Source: CBDCHC01 sp965217075 (GTDB taxonomy: Bacteria > Pseudomonadota > Gammaproteobacteria > PS1 > Pseudothioglobaceae). Taken from it: DNA of 64,000 nucleotides. Of the stretch, positions 18,277 to 28,755 are shown piece by piece. The position numbers were made by a program, and so were the translations under genes. The notes beneath the pieces were generated by a model, which ran no database searches, was not told the DNA's origin, and worked only from the letters and a program-made list of their open reading frames with translations. The stretch covers positions 185,026 through 249,025 of the forward strand of contig CBDCHC010000008.1 of the NCBI GenBank assembly GCA_965217075.1, read 5' to 3'. Positions within the stretch are counted from its first letter, which is position 1. Every line of letters begins with the position of its first letter.

Positions 18277-18912
18277 ATGAGCTTTATTGAATTTACAGAG
18301 ATATATTTTTGGAGATTCTCACTTATTATTTTTTCTCTTGGAATTATTTATCGCGTCTTTCTTTCATTATCTATAAAGCAAGAAAAAGATCTTTCTGTTG
18401 CTAGAGAATATAACTATAAAACACTATTATCTAACTTATTACATCCTGCAATCAATAGTAATTCTAGTAGGAAAATTTCAACTTTATTTTTTAGTTATAT
18501 GTTGCATATTGGTTTATTTATTATAGTATTTTTTTATGCACCACATATCGTTTTTATAAGCAAAAAAATAGGACTTTCTTGGCAAGAAATCCCTGAGTGG
18601 ATATTTATTATTATTACTCAATTAACATTTATTAGTTTACTTATATTATCACTTAGAAGATTATTAGATCCTGTGCTTAAAATATTATCAAATTTAGATG
18701 ATCATCTTAGCAATATTTTATTATTTTTAGTGATATTAACTGGCTGTATGGCTTTAATGCAATCATTTGAAATTTTAAAAGCAATACATATGTTGTTTGT
18801 AGATTTATTGCTAATATATTTTCCATTTAGTAAGCTAATGCATACATTTTCTATTATTAATAGTCGCTATAAAACAGCTGTGCTTTATAGTAGAAAAGGA
18901 GTTAAGTTATGA
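18277..18912 (+). CDS. NarI/DsrM/TmcC-like membrane cytochrome b subunit
   Basis: A 211-residue integral membrane protein with about five helices (near 10-28, 68-90, 105-125, 143-162, 168-182). His residues sit in MLHIGLF, KAIHMLF and PFSKLMHTF; the last matches the 'PFxKLxH' end of nitrate-reductase-gamma and Hdr/Tmc membrane subunits that bind haem b. It lies one base after fdhC and overlaps the next Fe-S gene by 4 bases. That pairing is typical of quinone-interacting Hdr-like modules. Its partner in electron transfer is inferred. Confidence 0.72.
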   Translation: MSFIEFTEIYFWRFSLIIFSLGIIYRVFLSLSIKQEKDLSVAREYNYKTLLSNLLHPAINSNSSRKISTLFFSYMLHIGLFIIVFFYAPHIVFISKKIGLSWQEIPEWIFIIITQLTFISLLILSLRRLLDPVLKILSNLDDHLSNILLFLVILTGCMALMQSFEILKAIHMLFVDLLLIYFPFSKLMHTFSIINSRYKTAVLYSRKGVKL

Positions 18913-20177
18913 CATTAGCAATAAAAAAAACTACAAAAGAAATTCAACAATTATTTAAAGCTCAAATTGATAAAAAGATTGATAATTATTTAAATAGTTG
19001 CACTCATTGTGGTCTGTGCGCTGATGCATGTTTATTTTTCACTGAAACAAGTAATCCAGAATATACCCCTATTAATAAAATTAAACCTTTAGCTGATATT
19101 TGGCATCATGAATATACAGTAGCTGGTCGTTTAAAAAAAATCTTTAATAAAAAAAACATTATTAATAAAAAAAAATTAAGTCATTGGCAACATTTAATTT
19201 ATGATAGCTGCACAATGTGTGCGCGCTGCACATTAGCCTGCCCTGCTTCCATTGATATCGTTTATATAATTCGTAAAACACGCGAGGCAATGGTTGCCTC
19301 TGGGTATGCACCAAAAGATATGCAAGACGCTGCTAAGCGTGCACTTACAATTGGCAGTCCTATGGGGGTTACATTTAAAACCTTACAAGCGCAAATAAAA
19401 CATATCGAAAAAGAATTAGGTTTTTTATTACCAATTGATAAAGCTAATGTAGATTATTTAGTTGTTTTCTCTTCAATGGAAATTGTTAATTTTTCTGAAT
19501 ATATTAGTTCTATAGCTAAAATATTTAAACACACTAAAAAATCTTGGACAATTAGCAGCAAAGCTTTTGAGGCGACTAACACTGGCATTCAAATTGGAGA
19601 TTCACAAATAGCTAAAAAACTATTAAATAAAATCGTCAATACAGCAGAAAAATTAAAAGTAAACTATGTTATTAGTCCAGAGTGTGGTCATGCTTACACA
19701 GCTTTGCGTTGGGATGGCCCAAATCTTATTGGTCGTCAGTATAAATTTAAAGTACTACACATTACTGAATTATTACAGCAATTACAAAAGCAAGAGGAGT
19801 TAATATTACAAAAAACTATTAATGATAGGGTTGCCTTACATGATCCTTGTCAAATATCTAGGCGAGGTGGTGTTACACAACCACAACAATTATTAAACGA
19901 TATTAGTAATAATTTAATTACAACAGATGATAATGGTGTTTATAATTGGTGTTGCGGTGCGGGAGGTGGTGTTAGCGCTATTGAAGATGCAAAAGATCTA
20001 AGGTTGAAAGTTTTTAATAAAAAATATTCGCAAATTAAGGATTTAAATATTAAATTATTAGTAAGTCCTTGTGCAAATTGTCGTATTGCGCTTGAAATTG
20101 GGCTAGAGCACTTTAACAATGAAAATATAGAGGTTATTGGGTTAACAGAGCTTGTTGCAGATAGTATTGTAAAATAA
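18909..20177 (+). CDS. Heterodisulfide-reductase-like Fe-S protein (HdrD/DsrK/GlpC type)
   Basis: A 422-residue cytoplasmic-type protein. Two 4Fe-4S motifs lie in the first half, CTHCGLCADACLF (about 32-44) and CTMCARCTLACP (about 102-113). A cysteine-rich CCG domain follows, made of SPECGHAY, LHDPCQISRRGG, NWCCGAGGG and SPCANCR; the CCG pattern can hold a non-cubane cluster or act on disulfides. It is coupled to the preceding membrane subunit and followed directly by fdhD. I infer a membrane complex feeding or draining electrons around formate dehydrogenase; the physiological substrate is unknown. Confidence 0.8.
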   Translation: MTLAIKKTTKEIQQLFKAQIDKKIDNYLNSCTHCGLCADACLFFTETSNPEYTPINKIKPLADIWHHEYTVAGRLKKIFNKKNIINKKKLSHWQHLIYDSCTMCARCTLACPASIDIVYIIRKTREAMVASGYAPKDMQDAAKRALTIGSPMGVTFKTLQAQIKHIEKELGFLLPIDKANVDYLVVFSSMEIVNFSEYISSIAKIFKHTKKSWTISSKAFEATNTGIQIGDSQIAKKLLNKIVNTAEKLKVNYVISPECGHAYTALRWDGPNLIGRQYKFKVLHITELLQQLQKQEELILQKTINDRVALHDPCQISRRGGVTQPQQLLNDISNNLITTDDNGVYNWCCGAGGGVSAIEDAKDLRLKVFNKKYSQIKDLNIKLLVSPCANCRIALEIGLEHFNNENIEVIGLTELVADSIVK

Positions 20178-20984
20178 ATGTCCATTAAGATTAGCAATAA
20201 TAAACTCTTACCTACGTTTAAAACTGAAGTTATTAACGAATTTAACCAACCCTGTCAAGTAAATATAATAGGAGAAAATCCATTAACTATTCATATAGAT
20301 AATCAGGAAATTGTTACTTTAATGACATTAGGCACGCATCCTGAAGCGCTAGTTTTAGGTTATCTAAAAAATCAACAACTAATTACAAATATTAATGAAT
20401 TAACAAGTATTTCAGTTAATTGGCAACAAGAAAAAGCGCAAGTAATAACTAAACATGGTATTAAAAATCTTAGTAAAAAAATTGCTAATCGCATTGTAAC
20501 AACAGGTTGCGGACAGGGAACTGTCTTTAGTTGCACTATAGATAAGGTTTATAACACTAAACTATCATCTACTAAAATAAAACAGAGTACTGTTTACGCA
20601 TTGCTTAAAAACTTAAATAATCATAATGCCATATATAAATCTGCTGGTGCCGTTCATAGTTGCGCTTTATGTAGAGATAATGAAGTTATTATATCTGTTG
20701 AAGATGTTGGTAGACATAATGCTGCTGATATTATTTCTGGTTTAATGTGGCTAAATAATTTAAGTGAAACTAAAAATTATATTTTTTACACTACTGGTAG
20801 AATTACTTCAGAAATTGTAATGAAAATAGCACAAATGGGCATATCTATTATTCTTTCTCGTTCAGGAGTAACACAAATGGGACTAGAAATAGCACAAAAC
20901 CTTGATATGATGATTATTGCCCGCGCTAAAGGTAAACATTTTTTATTATTTTCTGCTGCTAAAAGATTGTTATTTAATAAATAA
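20178..20984 (+). CDS. fdhD: Formate dehydrogenase sulfurtransferase FdhD
   Basis: Transfers sulfur from a cysteine desulfurase to the FDH molybdenum cofactor, which is essential for activity. The 268 residues contain TTGCGQGT, with the conserved Cys region (about residue 113), SAGAVHSCALC and SVEDVGRHNAADI, all family signatures. It begins right after the upstream Fe-S gene's stop, so it is part of the same transcription unit and supports an active formate dehydrogenase. Confidence 0.94.
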   Translation: MSIKISNNKLLPTFKTEVINEFNQPCQVNIIGENPLTIHIDNQEIVTLMTLGTHPEALVLGYLKNQQLITNINELTSISVNWQQEKAQVITKHGIKNLSKKIANRIVTTGCGQGTVFSCTIDKVYNTKLSSTKIKQSTVYALLKNLNNHNAIYKSAGAVHSCALCRDNEVIISVEDVGRHNAADIISGLMWLNNLSETKNYIFYTTGRITSEIVMKIAQMGISIILSRSGVTQMGLEIAQNLDMMIIARAKGKHFLLFSAAKRLLFNK

Positions 20985-21049
20985 TATATGAATAATTTTA
21001 AATTAACTTATTATATTTTTTTACAAATACAATATATAGCTAAAAAGAT

Positions 21050-21856
21050 ATGAGAATTAAAGTAATATTACTACTAACTTTGTTGTCAATTTATTCTGTG
21101 TCTATTAGTAAAACACAGCAATTTATTATGGCAACTACTACTAGCACTGATAATTCAGGATTATTAGATTATTTGCTACCTTTATTTAAAAAAACATATA
21201 ATATAAATGTCAAAGTTATTGCAACAGGCACCGGTAAAGCACTAAAATTAGCAGAAAAAGGAGATGTAGATATGGTTATGGTGCATGCTCCAGATAAAGA
21301 AAAACAATTTATTGCTAATGGTTTTGGTGTTAATAGACAAAAACTAATGTATAACCAATTTTTAGTTGTAGGCCCTACTAATGATCCTGCACATATTAAA
21401 AATCTAAAAACTGTTGCCAAGGCGTTTTCAGCTATTAAACAAACACAATCTATTTTTATATCCAGAGGTGATAATTCAGGTACTTATTTCAAAGAAATTG
21501 ATATTTGGCAAAAATCTAAAGATATACCCATAGGAAGTTGGTATATGGAGGTTGGTCAAGGAATGGGTAAAACCTTACAAATTGCTAATGAATTCAATGG
21601 TTATACCTTGGTAGATCAAGGCACTTGGTTAAAGCTTAAAAATAAATTACAACTTAAAGTACTCTATTATGGCGATCCTATAATGCTTAATCCATATAGT
21701 GTTATTTTAGTTAATCCTAAAAAATATCCTGATATTAACTATAAGTCTGCACAAATATTTATCAATTGGATAACATCTGATCGAGTGAAAAAAATTATTA
21801 ATAGTTATAAAATTAATAATCAACAGCTCTTTTTTACTGAAGATAACACTTTATAA
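21050..21856 (+). CDS. tupA: Tungstate ABC transporter substrate-binding protein TupA
   Basis: Periplasmic oxyanion-binding protein. The 268 residues begin with a signal peptide (about 1-20), followed by the family's anion-binding start ATTTSTDNSGLL, VIATGTGKALKLAEKGDVD, and later SRGDNSGTYFKEIDIW and GQGMGKTLQIANE, all typical of TupA/WtpA-like tungstate binders. tupB and tupC lie downstream beyond a glutamate dehydrogenase gene. It would supply W (or Mo) for the cofactor of the adjacent FDH. Confidence 0.9.
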   Translation: MRIKVILLLTLLSIYSVSISKTQQFIMATTTSTDNSGLLDYLLPLFKKTYNINVKVIATGTGKALKLAEKGDVDMVMVHAPDKEKQFIANGFGVNRQKLMYNQFLVVGPTNDPAHIKNLKTVAKAFSAIKQTQSIFISRGDNSGTYFKEIDIWQKSKDIPIGSWYMEVGQGMGKTLQIANEFNGYTLVDQGTWLKLKNKLQLKVLYYGDPIMLNPYSVILVNPKKYPDINYKSAQIFINWITSDRVKKIINSYKINNQQLFFTEDNTL

Positions 21857-21891
21857 TACTAATTTATTAATATAAGTGCTAATCACTAAAA

Positions 21892-23182
21892 ATGAATAAA
21901 GAATTAGAATATTTTATAAATTTATTAAACAAGGTTTTTAAATTGCTAAATTTAAATGATAATTTATCAAAAAAAATTACTGAACCTAATAATATTTTTT
22001 CAACACAAATTGAATTTATAAAAGATGATGGTAGTATACAAAAATTAAATGCTTATCGTGTTCAGCATAATAATACTCGTGGTCCATACAAAGGAGGCAT
22101 TCGTTTTCATCCTAATGTAGCTTTAGATGAAATTAAATCTTTATCTGGGTTGATGAGTCTTAAATGTGCAGTAGTTAATATTCCTTTTGGTGGCGCTAAA
22201 GGTGGTGTGCAAGTAGATGCTAAATCATTATCTATTAAAGAACTAGAGCGTATTTCTCGCAGTTATTTTAGGGCAGGGACCAATGCAGGTATTTTTGCCG
22301 CTAATAAGGATATTCCTGCTCCTGATGCTTATACTAATGCTCGTGTAATGGCTTGGATGATGGATGAACACGAGCGTATTTTAGGTTATAAATCACCTGG
22401 ATGCGTAACAGGCAAGCCTTTGAGTTTAGGGGGAAGTTTAGGCAGATTATATGCAACAGCACAAGGTGGTGTTTTTATCTTAGAAGAGTTTCTTAAAACT
22501 AAACAACAACAACTTAAAAATAAAACTGTTGCTATACAAGGATTTGGCAATGCAGGCTCTTATGCAGCTGAAATACTTAGCAATAATGGGGCAAAAGTTA
22601 TTGCTGTATCTGATTCATCAGGTGGTATTTTTTGTGAAGGTGATCAATGCGAGTTACCTAAAATTAAAGCTTATAAAAAAACATTTAAATCATTAAGGGC
22701 TAATTTTTGTCAAGATGATGTTTGTGATATAAAAAAAATGAAAACAGAAAACATACAAGTTATTTCTAATGAAGAGTTATTAGCGCTTGATGTTGATATT
22801 TTAGTGTTAGCAGCACTGGAAAATACAATTAACCAAAAAAATGCCAATAATATTAAAGCAAAAATTATCTTAGAGTTAGCAAATAATCCTATTACCCAAG
22901 AAGCTGATATAATTTTAGAAAATAATAATATTGTAGTGATCCCAGATATTATTGCCAATGCGGGTGGTGTTAGTGTAAGTTATTTTGAATGGGTGCAAAA
23001 TCGTAGCGGAGATATTTGGGAGGAAAACTTATGTTATTAATAAGTTACAAAAAATACTATCTAATGCTTTTAAAGATTTAATAAATATACAAATTAAATA
23101 CAATGTCTCTATGCGAATAGCTGCTTATATTTTAGGCGTAAAAAGAATTGCTAATGCACTGGAGTTAAGAGGTCAAGCGTAA
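21892..23182 (+). pseudogene. gdhA: Glu/Leu/Phe/Val-type dehydrogenase, frameshifted near the 3' end
   Basis: NAD(P)-dependent glutamate dehydrogenase family. The first frame gives 382 residues with YKGGIRFHP, KCAVVNIPFGGAKGG, the catalytic-site PAPD and the Rossmann motif GFGNAGSYAAE. It then stops in TAA at 23038-23040. The missing C-terminus (VINKLQKILSNAFKDL to the end at RGQA) continues in the +1 frame to 23182. Removing one base, the C at 23028, restores a normal protein (EENYVINK). It may be a recent mutation, a sequencing error or, less likely, programmed frameshifting. It splits the tup operon. Confidence 0.85.
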
Positions 23183-23185
23183 ATA

Positions 23186-23878
23186 ATGGATGAAAATATA
23201 TTAAGCATTATCTTGAATGCTATTATGTTATTATTTTCTGGTGATAATGCTTTATGGGAAATTATTTTTGTTTCTTTACGTGTATCATTAACAGCAATAC
23301 TAATTACTATACCAATGGCTTTTTTATTGTCTTTTGTTTTATCTGAATATCAACTACGTTTTAAACAAGTAATTATTGTTATTAATAATACATTAATAGC
23401 TATACCAGCTGTAGTAGTAGGATTGATAGTGTATTTATTATTATCAAAACAAGGTATGCTTGGAGATCTTCATTGGTTGTTTTCACAAAAAGCAATGATA
23501 TTTGGGCAGATATTATTAGCTTTTCCGATTTTACTAAGTATTAGTTATAGCGGTTTTATAGGAGTAAATCAAGAGGCACGAGAAACAGCAATTACTTTAG
23601 GAGCTAATTTTTGGCAATTAACATTAACAATAATGTTTGAGTGTCGTTTTATTCTACTAACTGCTATAATAACAGCATTTGGGCGTATTATTACTGAAGT
23701 TGGTAGCGCTATTATGATTGGTGGAAATATACTTCACTATACTAGAAATATTACTACTGCTATTGTTCTTGAAACTAGTAAAGGAGAATTTAGCCAAGGT
23801 ATTGCGCTTGGCATTGTGTTACTTATTTTGGCTTTTGGACTTAATATTTTTATTTTATTTTTTAATAAAAAAAGGTAA
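23186..23878 (+). CDS. tupB: Tungstate ABC transporter permease TupB
   Basis: Inner-membrane permease with about six helices over 230 residues. The cytoplasmic coupling loop reads GVNQEARETAITLGANFWQLT (about 130-150), the EAA motif of binding-protein-dependent permeases, followed by AFGRIITEVGSAIMIGGNI, characteristic of TupB/ModB relatives. It begins 3 bases after the frameshifted dehydrogenase ends and precedes tupC by 7 bases. Confidence 0.9.
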   Translation: MDENILSIILNAIMLLFSGDNALWEIIFVSLRVSLTAILITIPMAFLLSFVLSEYQLRFKQVIIVINNTLIAIPAVVVGLIVYLLLSKQGMLGDLHWLFSQKAMIFGQILLAFPILLSISYSGFIGVNQEARETAITLGANFWQLTLTIMFECRFILLTAIITAFGRIITEVGSAIMIGGNILHYTRNITTAIVLETSKGEFSQGIALGIVLLILAFGLNIFILFFNKKR

Positions 23879-23885
23879 ATTTTTT

Positions 23886-24536
23886 ATGGAACAACCATTA
23901 GTGCGTTTAGAAAATATTACAAAATCTTTTCAACAGCCAGTATTAAAAATTAAAAAATTTGATATATTTCAAGGTAAATGTGTAATTATTACTGGTAATA
24001 ATGGTAGCGGTAAAAGCACTTTTTTAAAAATAATTAATGGTTTAATAGATGCCGATAATGGTAGTATTACCTTTAAAAAACAAAAATTTTTAGCCAAAAA
24101 AAAACATCTTTTAATAAAAAATAGTATTTATTTATTTAGTAAACCTTATTTATTTGATTGTAGTGTAGAAGATAATATTCGTTATCCTTTATGGTTAAAA
24201 GGTCAAAAAAATCAATCTAACCTTATTAATAAAGCATTAAAGTGGTCAAACCTAACTCATATAAGAAAACATCATTCTGCTAATTTATCTAGTGGTGAAA
24301 AACAACGATTATCATTAGCAAGAGCTTATATTATAAATCCTACTATTTGGCTATTAGATGAGCCAACAGAGCATTTAGATATGCATGCCAAAGAACAACT
24401 TTATCAATTATTAAATCAACTTCTACTTGATAATCGTAGTATTATTATTGCCACTCACTTAGCAGATGTTGGTATAAATATCCCGCATCAACAACTACAT
24501 TTAACTAGACAAAAAAATTTAGAATATAATGATTAA
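23886..24536 (+). CDS. tupC: Tungstate ABC transporter ATP-binding protein TupC
   Basis: ATPase energising tungstate import. I take the ATG at 23886 (MEQPLVRLENITKSF, 216 residues), because an in-frame upstream extension only overlaps tupB. Walker A GNNGSGKST (about 36-44), the signature LSSGEKQRLSLARA, Walker B IWLLDEPTEHLD and the switch His in ATHLAD are present. The protein is short for an ABC ATPase, as usual for TupC. Its end overlaps the mob gene by 8 bases. Confidence 0.9.
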   Translation: MEQPLVRLENITKSFQQPVLKIKKFDIFQGKCVIITGNNGSGKSTFLKIINGLIDADNGSITFKKQKFLAKKKHLLIKNSIYLFSKPYLFDCSVEDNIRYPLWLKGQKNQSNLINKALKWSNLTHIRKHHSANLSSGEKQRLSLARAYIINPTIWLLDEPTEHLDMHAKEQLYQLLNQLLLDNRSIIIATHLADVGINIPHQQLHLTRQKNLEYND

Positions 24537-25620
24537 AAACAGTGAAATAACAGCAGTAATTATTGCTGGTGGTAGGTCAAAACGCATGGGTGGACAAGAT
24601 AAAGGCTTAATAGAACTTAATAAAAAACCATTGATAAAATTTGTAATTGAAATGTTTACTAATAAAATAGAAACAATTTTAATAAATGCTAATCGCAATC
24701 AACAACAATATCAAAAATTTACTAAAAATCCTATTATAAGTGATATTACAGCTGATTTTTGTGGCCCTTTAGCTGGTTTTTCTGCTGCTATGAGTGTTAC
24801 TAAAACATCTTATTTATTAGTTTTGCCTTGTGATTGCCCTATGGTTGAGGTTAAATTATTAGATAAACTAAAAACTAATTTTAGTGTTAATACGCAAATA
24901 AGCGTAGCACATGATGGTAAAAGACTGCAACCAACATTCGCATTATTAAAAACAAGTTTATTGCCAGATTTGTTACAATATCTTCAGCAAGGCAATAGAA
25001 AAATTGATTTATGGTATAAACAACATAAAACTAAAATAGTTGATTTTTCTAATTATAAACATTTTTTTGCTAACCTAAATACACCAGCTGATTATGCGTT
25101 ATTTACTACTGCAAGTAGGGTAAAAAATATTCCTATACTTGGCTTTTCAGCATTTAGTGGTACTGGAAAAACTACACTTATAACTAAACTAATTAAACAA
25201 TTATCCCAACAAAATATAAAAATTGCCTATTTAAAACATGCGCACCATAATTTTGAAATTGACCATAAAGGCAAAGATAGTTATCAGTGTTATCATGCAG
25301 GAGCTCAGCAAGTATTAATTAGCTCTAATAAACATTTTGCTGTAGTTAGTCGTTATGTAAAGGAATTAAATTTATTTGCTTTAGTAAATAAATTAAATTT
25401 AGATAATTTAGATTTAATTTTAGTTGAAGGCTTTAAAAACGAAAATTTTAAAAAAATTGAATTACATAGAACAACATTAGATCATCCAAAATTATTTATC
25501 AATGATGCTAATATATTTGCAATAGCTAGTGATATTAATGATATAAACTGCAACCGTATAATATTAGATATTAATAATATTGAGAAAATTATTGATTTTG
25601 TTATAGCCTATATAAAATAA
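24529..25620 (+). CDS. mobA: Fused MobA-MobB: molybdopterin guanylyltransferase and GTP-binding protein
   Basis: A 363-residue fusion. Residues 1-190 are MobA, which attaches GMP to Mo-molybdopterin to make the guanine dinucleotide cofactor: IIAGGRSKRMGGQDKGL, and LPCDCPM at about 99-105. Residues about 198-363 are MobB: LGFSAFSGTGKTTLITKL (P-loop near 205-216) and AYLKHAHHNFEIDHKGKDS. Such fusions occur in several proteobacteria. It overlaps tupC, tying metal uptake to cofactor maturation for FdhA. Confidence 0.93.
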   Translation: MIKNSEITAVIIAGGRSKRMGGQDKGLIELNKKPLIKFVIEMFTNKIETILINANRNQQQYQKFTKNPIISDITADFCGPLAGFSAAMSVTKTSYLLVLPCDCPMVEVKLLDKLKTNFSVNTQISVAHDGKRLQPTFALLKTSLLPDLLQYLQQGNRKIDLWYKQHKTKIVDFSNYKHFFANLNTPADYALFTTASRVKNIPILGFSAFSGTGKTTLITKLIKQLSQQNIKIAYLKHAHHNFEIDHKGKDSYQCYHAGAQQVLISSNKHFAVVSRYVKELNLFALVNKLNLDNLDLILVEGFKNENFKKIELHRTTLDHPKLFINDANIFAIASDINDINCNRIILDINNIEKIIDFVIAYIK

Positions 25621-25629
25621 CTAACTTCA

Positions 25630-28083
25630 TCACGCTACTTTTACGCTATACAAATATTTCTGAAAATTAATAAACAAAGGAATAATATCCGCCACTTCAC
25701 CTAATATTGTTTTAGCATCTTCTAGTGACTGATATTTACTTTTAAGTAAGTCTGATAGCTTTTCTTGCTCTAATTCTTCAACACCAGATTCAATATACTT
25801 ACTTAATACAAATTCAATAAATTCTTTCTGCTTATCATTTAGTAATGTAAAAATAGCAGCTTTGGCTCTCATTACTCTTTCTTTTCTAGTTATTGGCTGA
25901 AAATCACTGTCAAAAATATATTCCAATACATCAAATAAATCGCTTTTTTCTGCATTTATTAATTTTTGAAGCGTTGTTAACTCTTCTTTACCAAAGCCTG
26001 CTTCTTCTAATTTTCGAGCAGTGTTTTTCTTGTGGCTGGGTTACTCCATATTTCTCGCAATTCCGCCTCATTTTTGAAAAAATTAGGTAATTCTCCAAAT
26101 AATTTATTTAAAAATTCTGTTGATGAAATAGGCTGACCATCTGCACTCCAAAATAAAGTTTCTGTCATATGTTGGATTTCTCGCTCCTTACCATCGGCCA
26201 GTTTTATTTTACTTTTTTAATACACACACAAGGGGTTTGATTGCAAATTTCACAAGGTTTTTTCACACAAATACAAGGTAATTGTTCGCACTTTTTACAA
26301 AGTTTTTGTGGGGATTTTTCACAAATACAAGGATATTTATGACAGCCATCACAAACTTCTGGCTCTATTGGATCACCATCCCACTCGGGGTCTAAAAACC
26401 TTTGGTATGCATTTGTAAAATCATAAATAGTAAAAAACTCTTTCCCCTCAAAAGCTCGTGTGCCACGCCCAATAATTTGTTTAAATTCAATTATTTGCTT
26501 AACTTCTCGCATTAAAACGATATTACGAATATTTCTAGCATCAACACCTGTTGAGAGTTTTTGTGAAGTGGTTAAAACGGTGGGAATGGTTTTTTCGTTG
26601 TCTTGAAATTCTCGTAAAAACTGCTCACCAATCGCACCATCATTTGCCGTAACACGAACACAATAATTTACATCACTACTTTTTTTATGTTGATTTACCA
26701 AATCACGAACCATCGCCGCATGCTTTTGAGTAGCACAAAAATAATGCTTTTTTCATTTTCACTGGCATTATTCATAAATGTTTGCACGCGGTAACGCTCT
26801 CTTGCGGGAATTACAATTTTTTTATTAAAATCTTTTTCTTCATAAAGTTTGTCTTCTTCAACCTCTCCCTCAAGTATTTCGTCATCACTGGTATAAACAT
26901 AATCATCTGCTGTTGTTTGGATTCGTTTGACTTTAAATGGTGTTAAAAACCCATCATTGATGCCTTCTTTTAGTGAATAAATATAAACAGGTTCGCCAAA
27001 ATAATCATAAGTATCAATATTATCTTTGCGTTTTGGGGTTGCTGTTAAGCCTAATTGCACGGCAGGAGAGAAGTGTTCCAAAATACCACGCCAAGTGCTT
27101 TCATCATTTGCACCACCTCTATGACACTCATCAATAATAATTAAATCAAAAAAATCTTTTGGATATTGATTGTAATAAGCAGTTTCTTCGTTAAATTCAT
27201 TGCAAGTTTTTAACTCATCTTCTGATAATTCTGCCGTATTATCATCTGACATTAACGATTGAAAAATCGTAAAAAAGAGACTACCATTAGTCGGAACTTT
27301 GCCTCTTTTTTTAATTTCTTTAGGTTTAATACGAACCATCGCATCTTCTGTAAATGCTGAAAAACTATTAAATGCTTGGTCGGCTAAAATATTTCTATCT
27401 GCTAAAAATAATATTCTAGGTTGTCTTTTTTGATAATCATTAATTGCGGATAAATTCCATCTTGTGTGAAACAACTTCCAAGCGATTTGAAAAGCAATGG
27501 CTGTTTTCCCCGTGCCTGTTGCTAGGGTTAAAAGTATTCTATTTTTGTTTTTAATAATGGCTTCAAGGGTTTTATGAATCGCAATTTCTTGATAATAGCG
27601 AGGCTGCCAAGTGCCTGATTTATCCTCAAAAGGGATAGATGCAAATTTATTACGCCATTCGTTTTGCTCACTATAAACACTGTGCCATAATTCGTCTGGA
27701 CTAGGGAAGTGTGTTATTAATTTTTCCTCGCCTGTTTTTATATTGATTTGATAGATTTCTTTGCCATTGGCAGAATAAGTATAATCTAGGTTTAATTTTT
27801 GAGCGTAAATTTTAGTCTGTGCCACGCCTTCACTCACTTCTAAATCAGAACTTTTTGCCTCAACAACCGCTAGTTTAAACCCTTTATAAGCCAAAATATA
27901 ATCAGCAATTAATGGTGGCTTTCTCACACCCCCTGTTTGAATTCTGCCATCAGTGATTTTAAAGCCATCAATGTTTTTATAAACATTTCGCTCACGCAAT
28001 ATTTTTGAATCTTCAACCACGCCCAGCCACTTGCCTTTAGTTGTGGGTCTATTAAATCTGCTCTGGTTTCTGCCTTCGTTCAT
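25630..28083 (-). pseudogene. hsdR: Type I restriction endonuclease subunit HsdR, broken by five single-base indels
   Basis: Would be the ATP-dependent translocase and nuclease subunit. Recognisable in order: TWQPRYYQEIAIHK, Walker A LATGTGKTA, DEAD-type DECHRG, LTATPKR, the helicase motif QIIGRGTRAFEG, a Cys-rich linker (CDGCHKYPCICEK), and the C-terminal ITRKERV. The frame must be changed five times to read one protein. There is an extra G at 28073-28074, a missing G at 28022-28024, and a missing base in the A/T runs at 26737-26741, 26207-26210 and 26011-26014. Corrected, the N-terminus reads MNEAETRADLIDPQLKASGW, normal for the family. Confidence 0.9.
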
Positions 28084-28116
28084 AATCAGTTCTATTTTTT
28101 AGTTAAATCTAATAAA

Positions 28117-28755
28117 TTATACACTTCTGTCTAATTCCTTTTCTGTATTTTTTATAGCATTACCTGCGACTATTCCACCTCGTTTAGCAACTTTTTTATT
28201 TTTTACCAAGGTGTTTGGTTTTTCTGTTTTTGATATTTCAGTGGTTACGCGTTCTCCTAACATCGTGAAAATTAACTCTAAATCATCCATATTATCACGC
28301 AGATTTATTTTTGATTTGCTAGGTAAATTTTTAAATTTTTTGTATTCACTTGGTGTTATTTCAAAAGTTGCTTTGGATATTTCAGCAGTTAGGATTGCGT
28401 AATTTTTTTGATCTTTAATTCCTCTTTCTGCCCATTCATTTATAAAATTTTTACGAATCGCAATGCCTCGTAATCTTTTATCAATCCAATCTTTTGGATA
28501 GCCTTTTTGCTCATAAATCGCTTTCATTCACTCTTGGGCTAGTTCTGGATTTTCTATTTCATCTAATCTTTCTTTGCCAACTTGTGCCAACCAAAGTTTA
28601 AACGGCTCGGCTTTTTTGGATGGGGATAGATTGGATTAAACGGAAAATATCCTTAGTATCAGCAACATCGGTTAGCCTCATTTTTCTGCTACTTCATCCC
28701 AATGGCTTCTTATGTTTTGTTCTTGAAAAAGTTGTAACTTATGTTGATTTTTCAT
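28117..28755 (-). pseudogene. BRO-N/DinD-like protein remnant inside the hsd operon
   Basis: The ATG at 28755 gives MKNQHKLQLFQEQNIRSHWD, then most of the BRO-N DNA-binding domain is missing. The reading jumps straight to RLTDVADTKDIFRLIQSIP in another frame. One extra C, in the C-run of the codons for IPSKKAEP, shifts the frame again. A TGA (CAAGAG-TGA-ATGAAA) interrupts the protein just before MKAIYEQKGYPKDWIDKR, and from there 136 residues are open to 28117. The intact family often rides in type I RM operons and phages. Its start overlaps the corrected hsdS stop. Confidence 0.8.
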
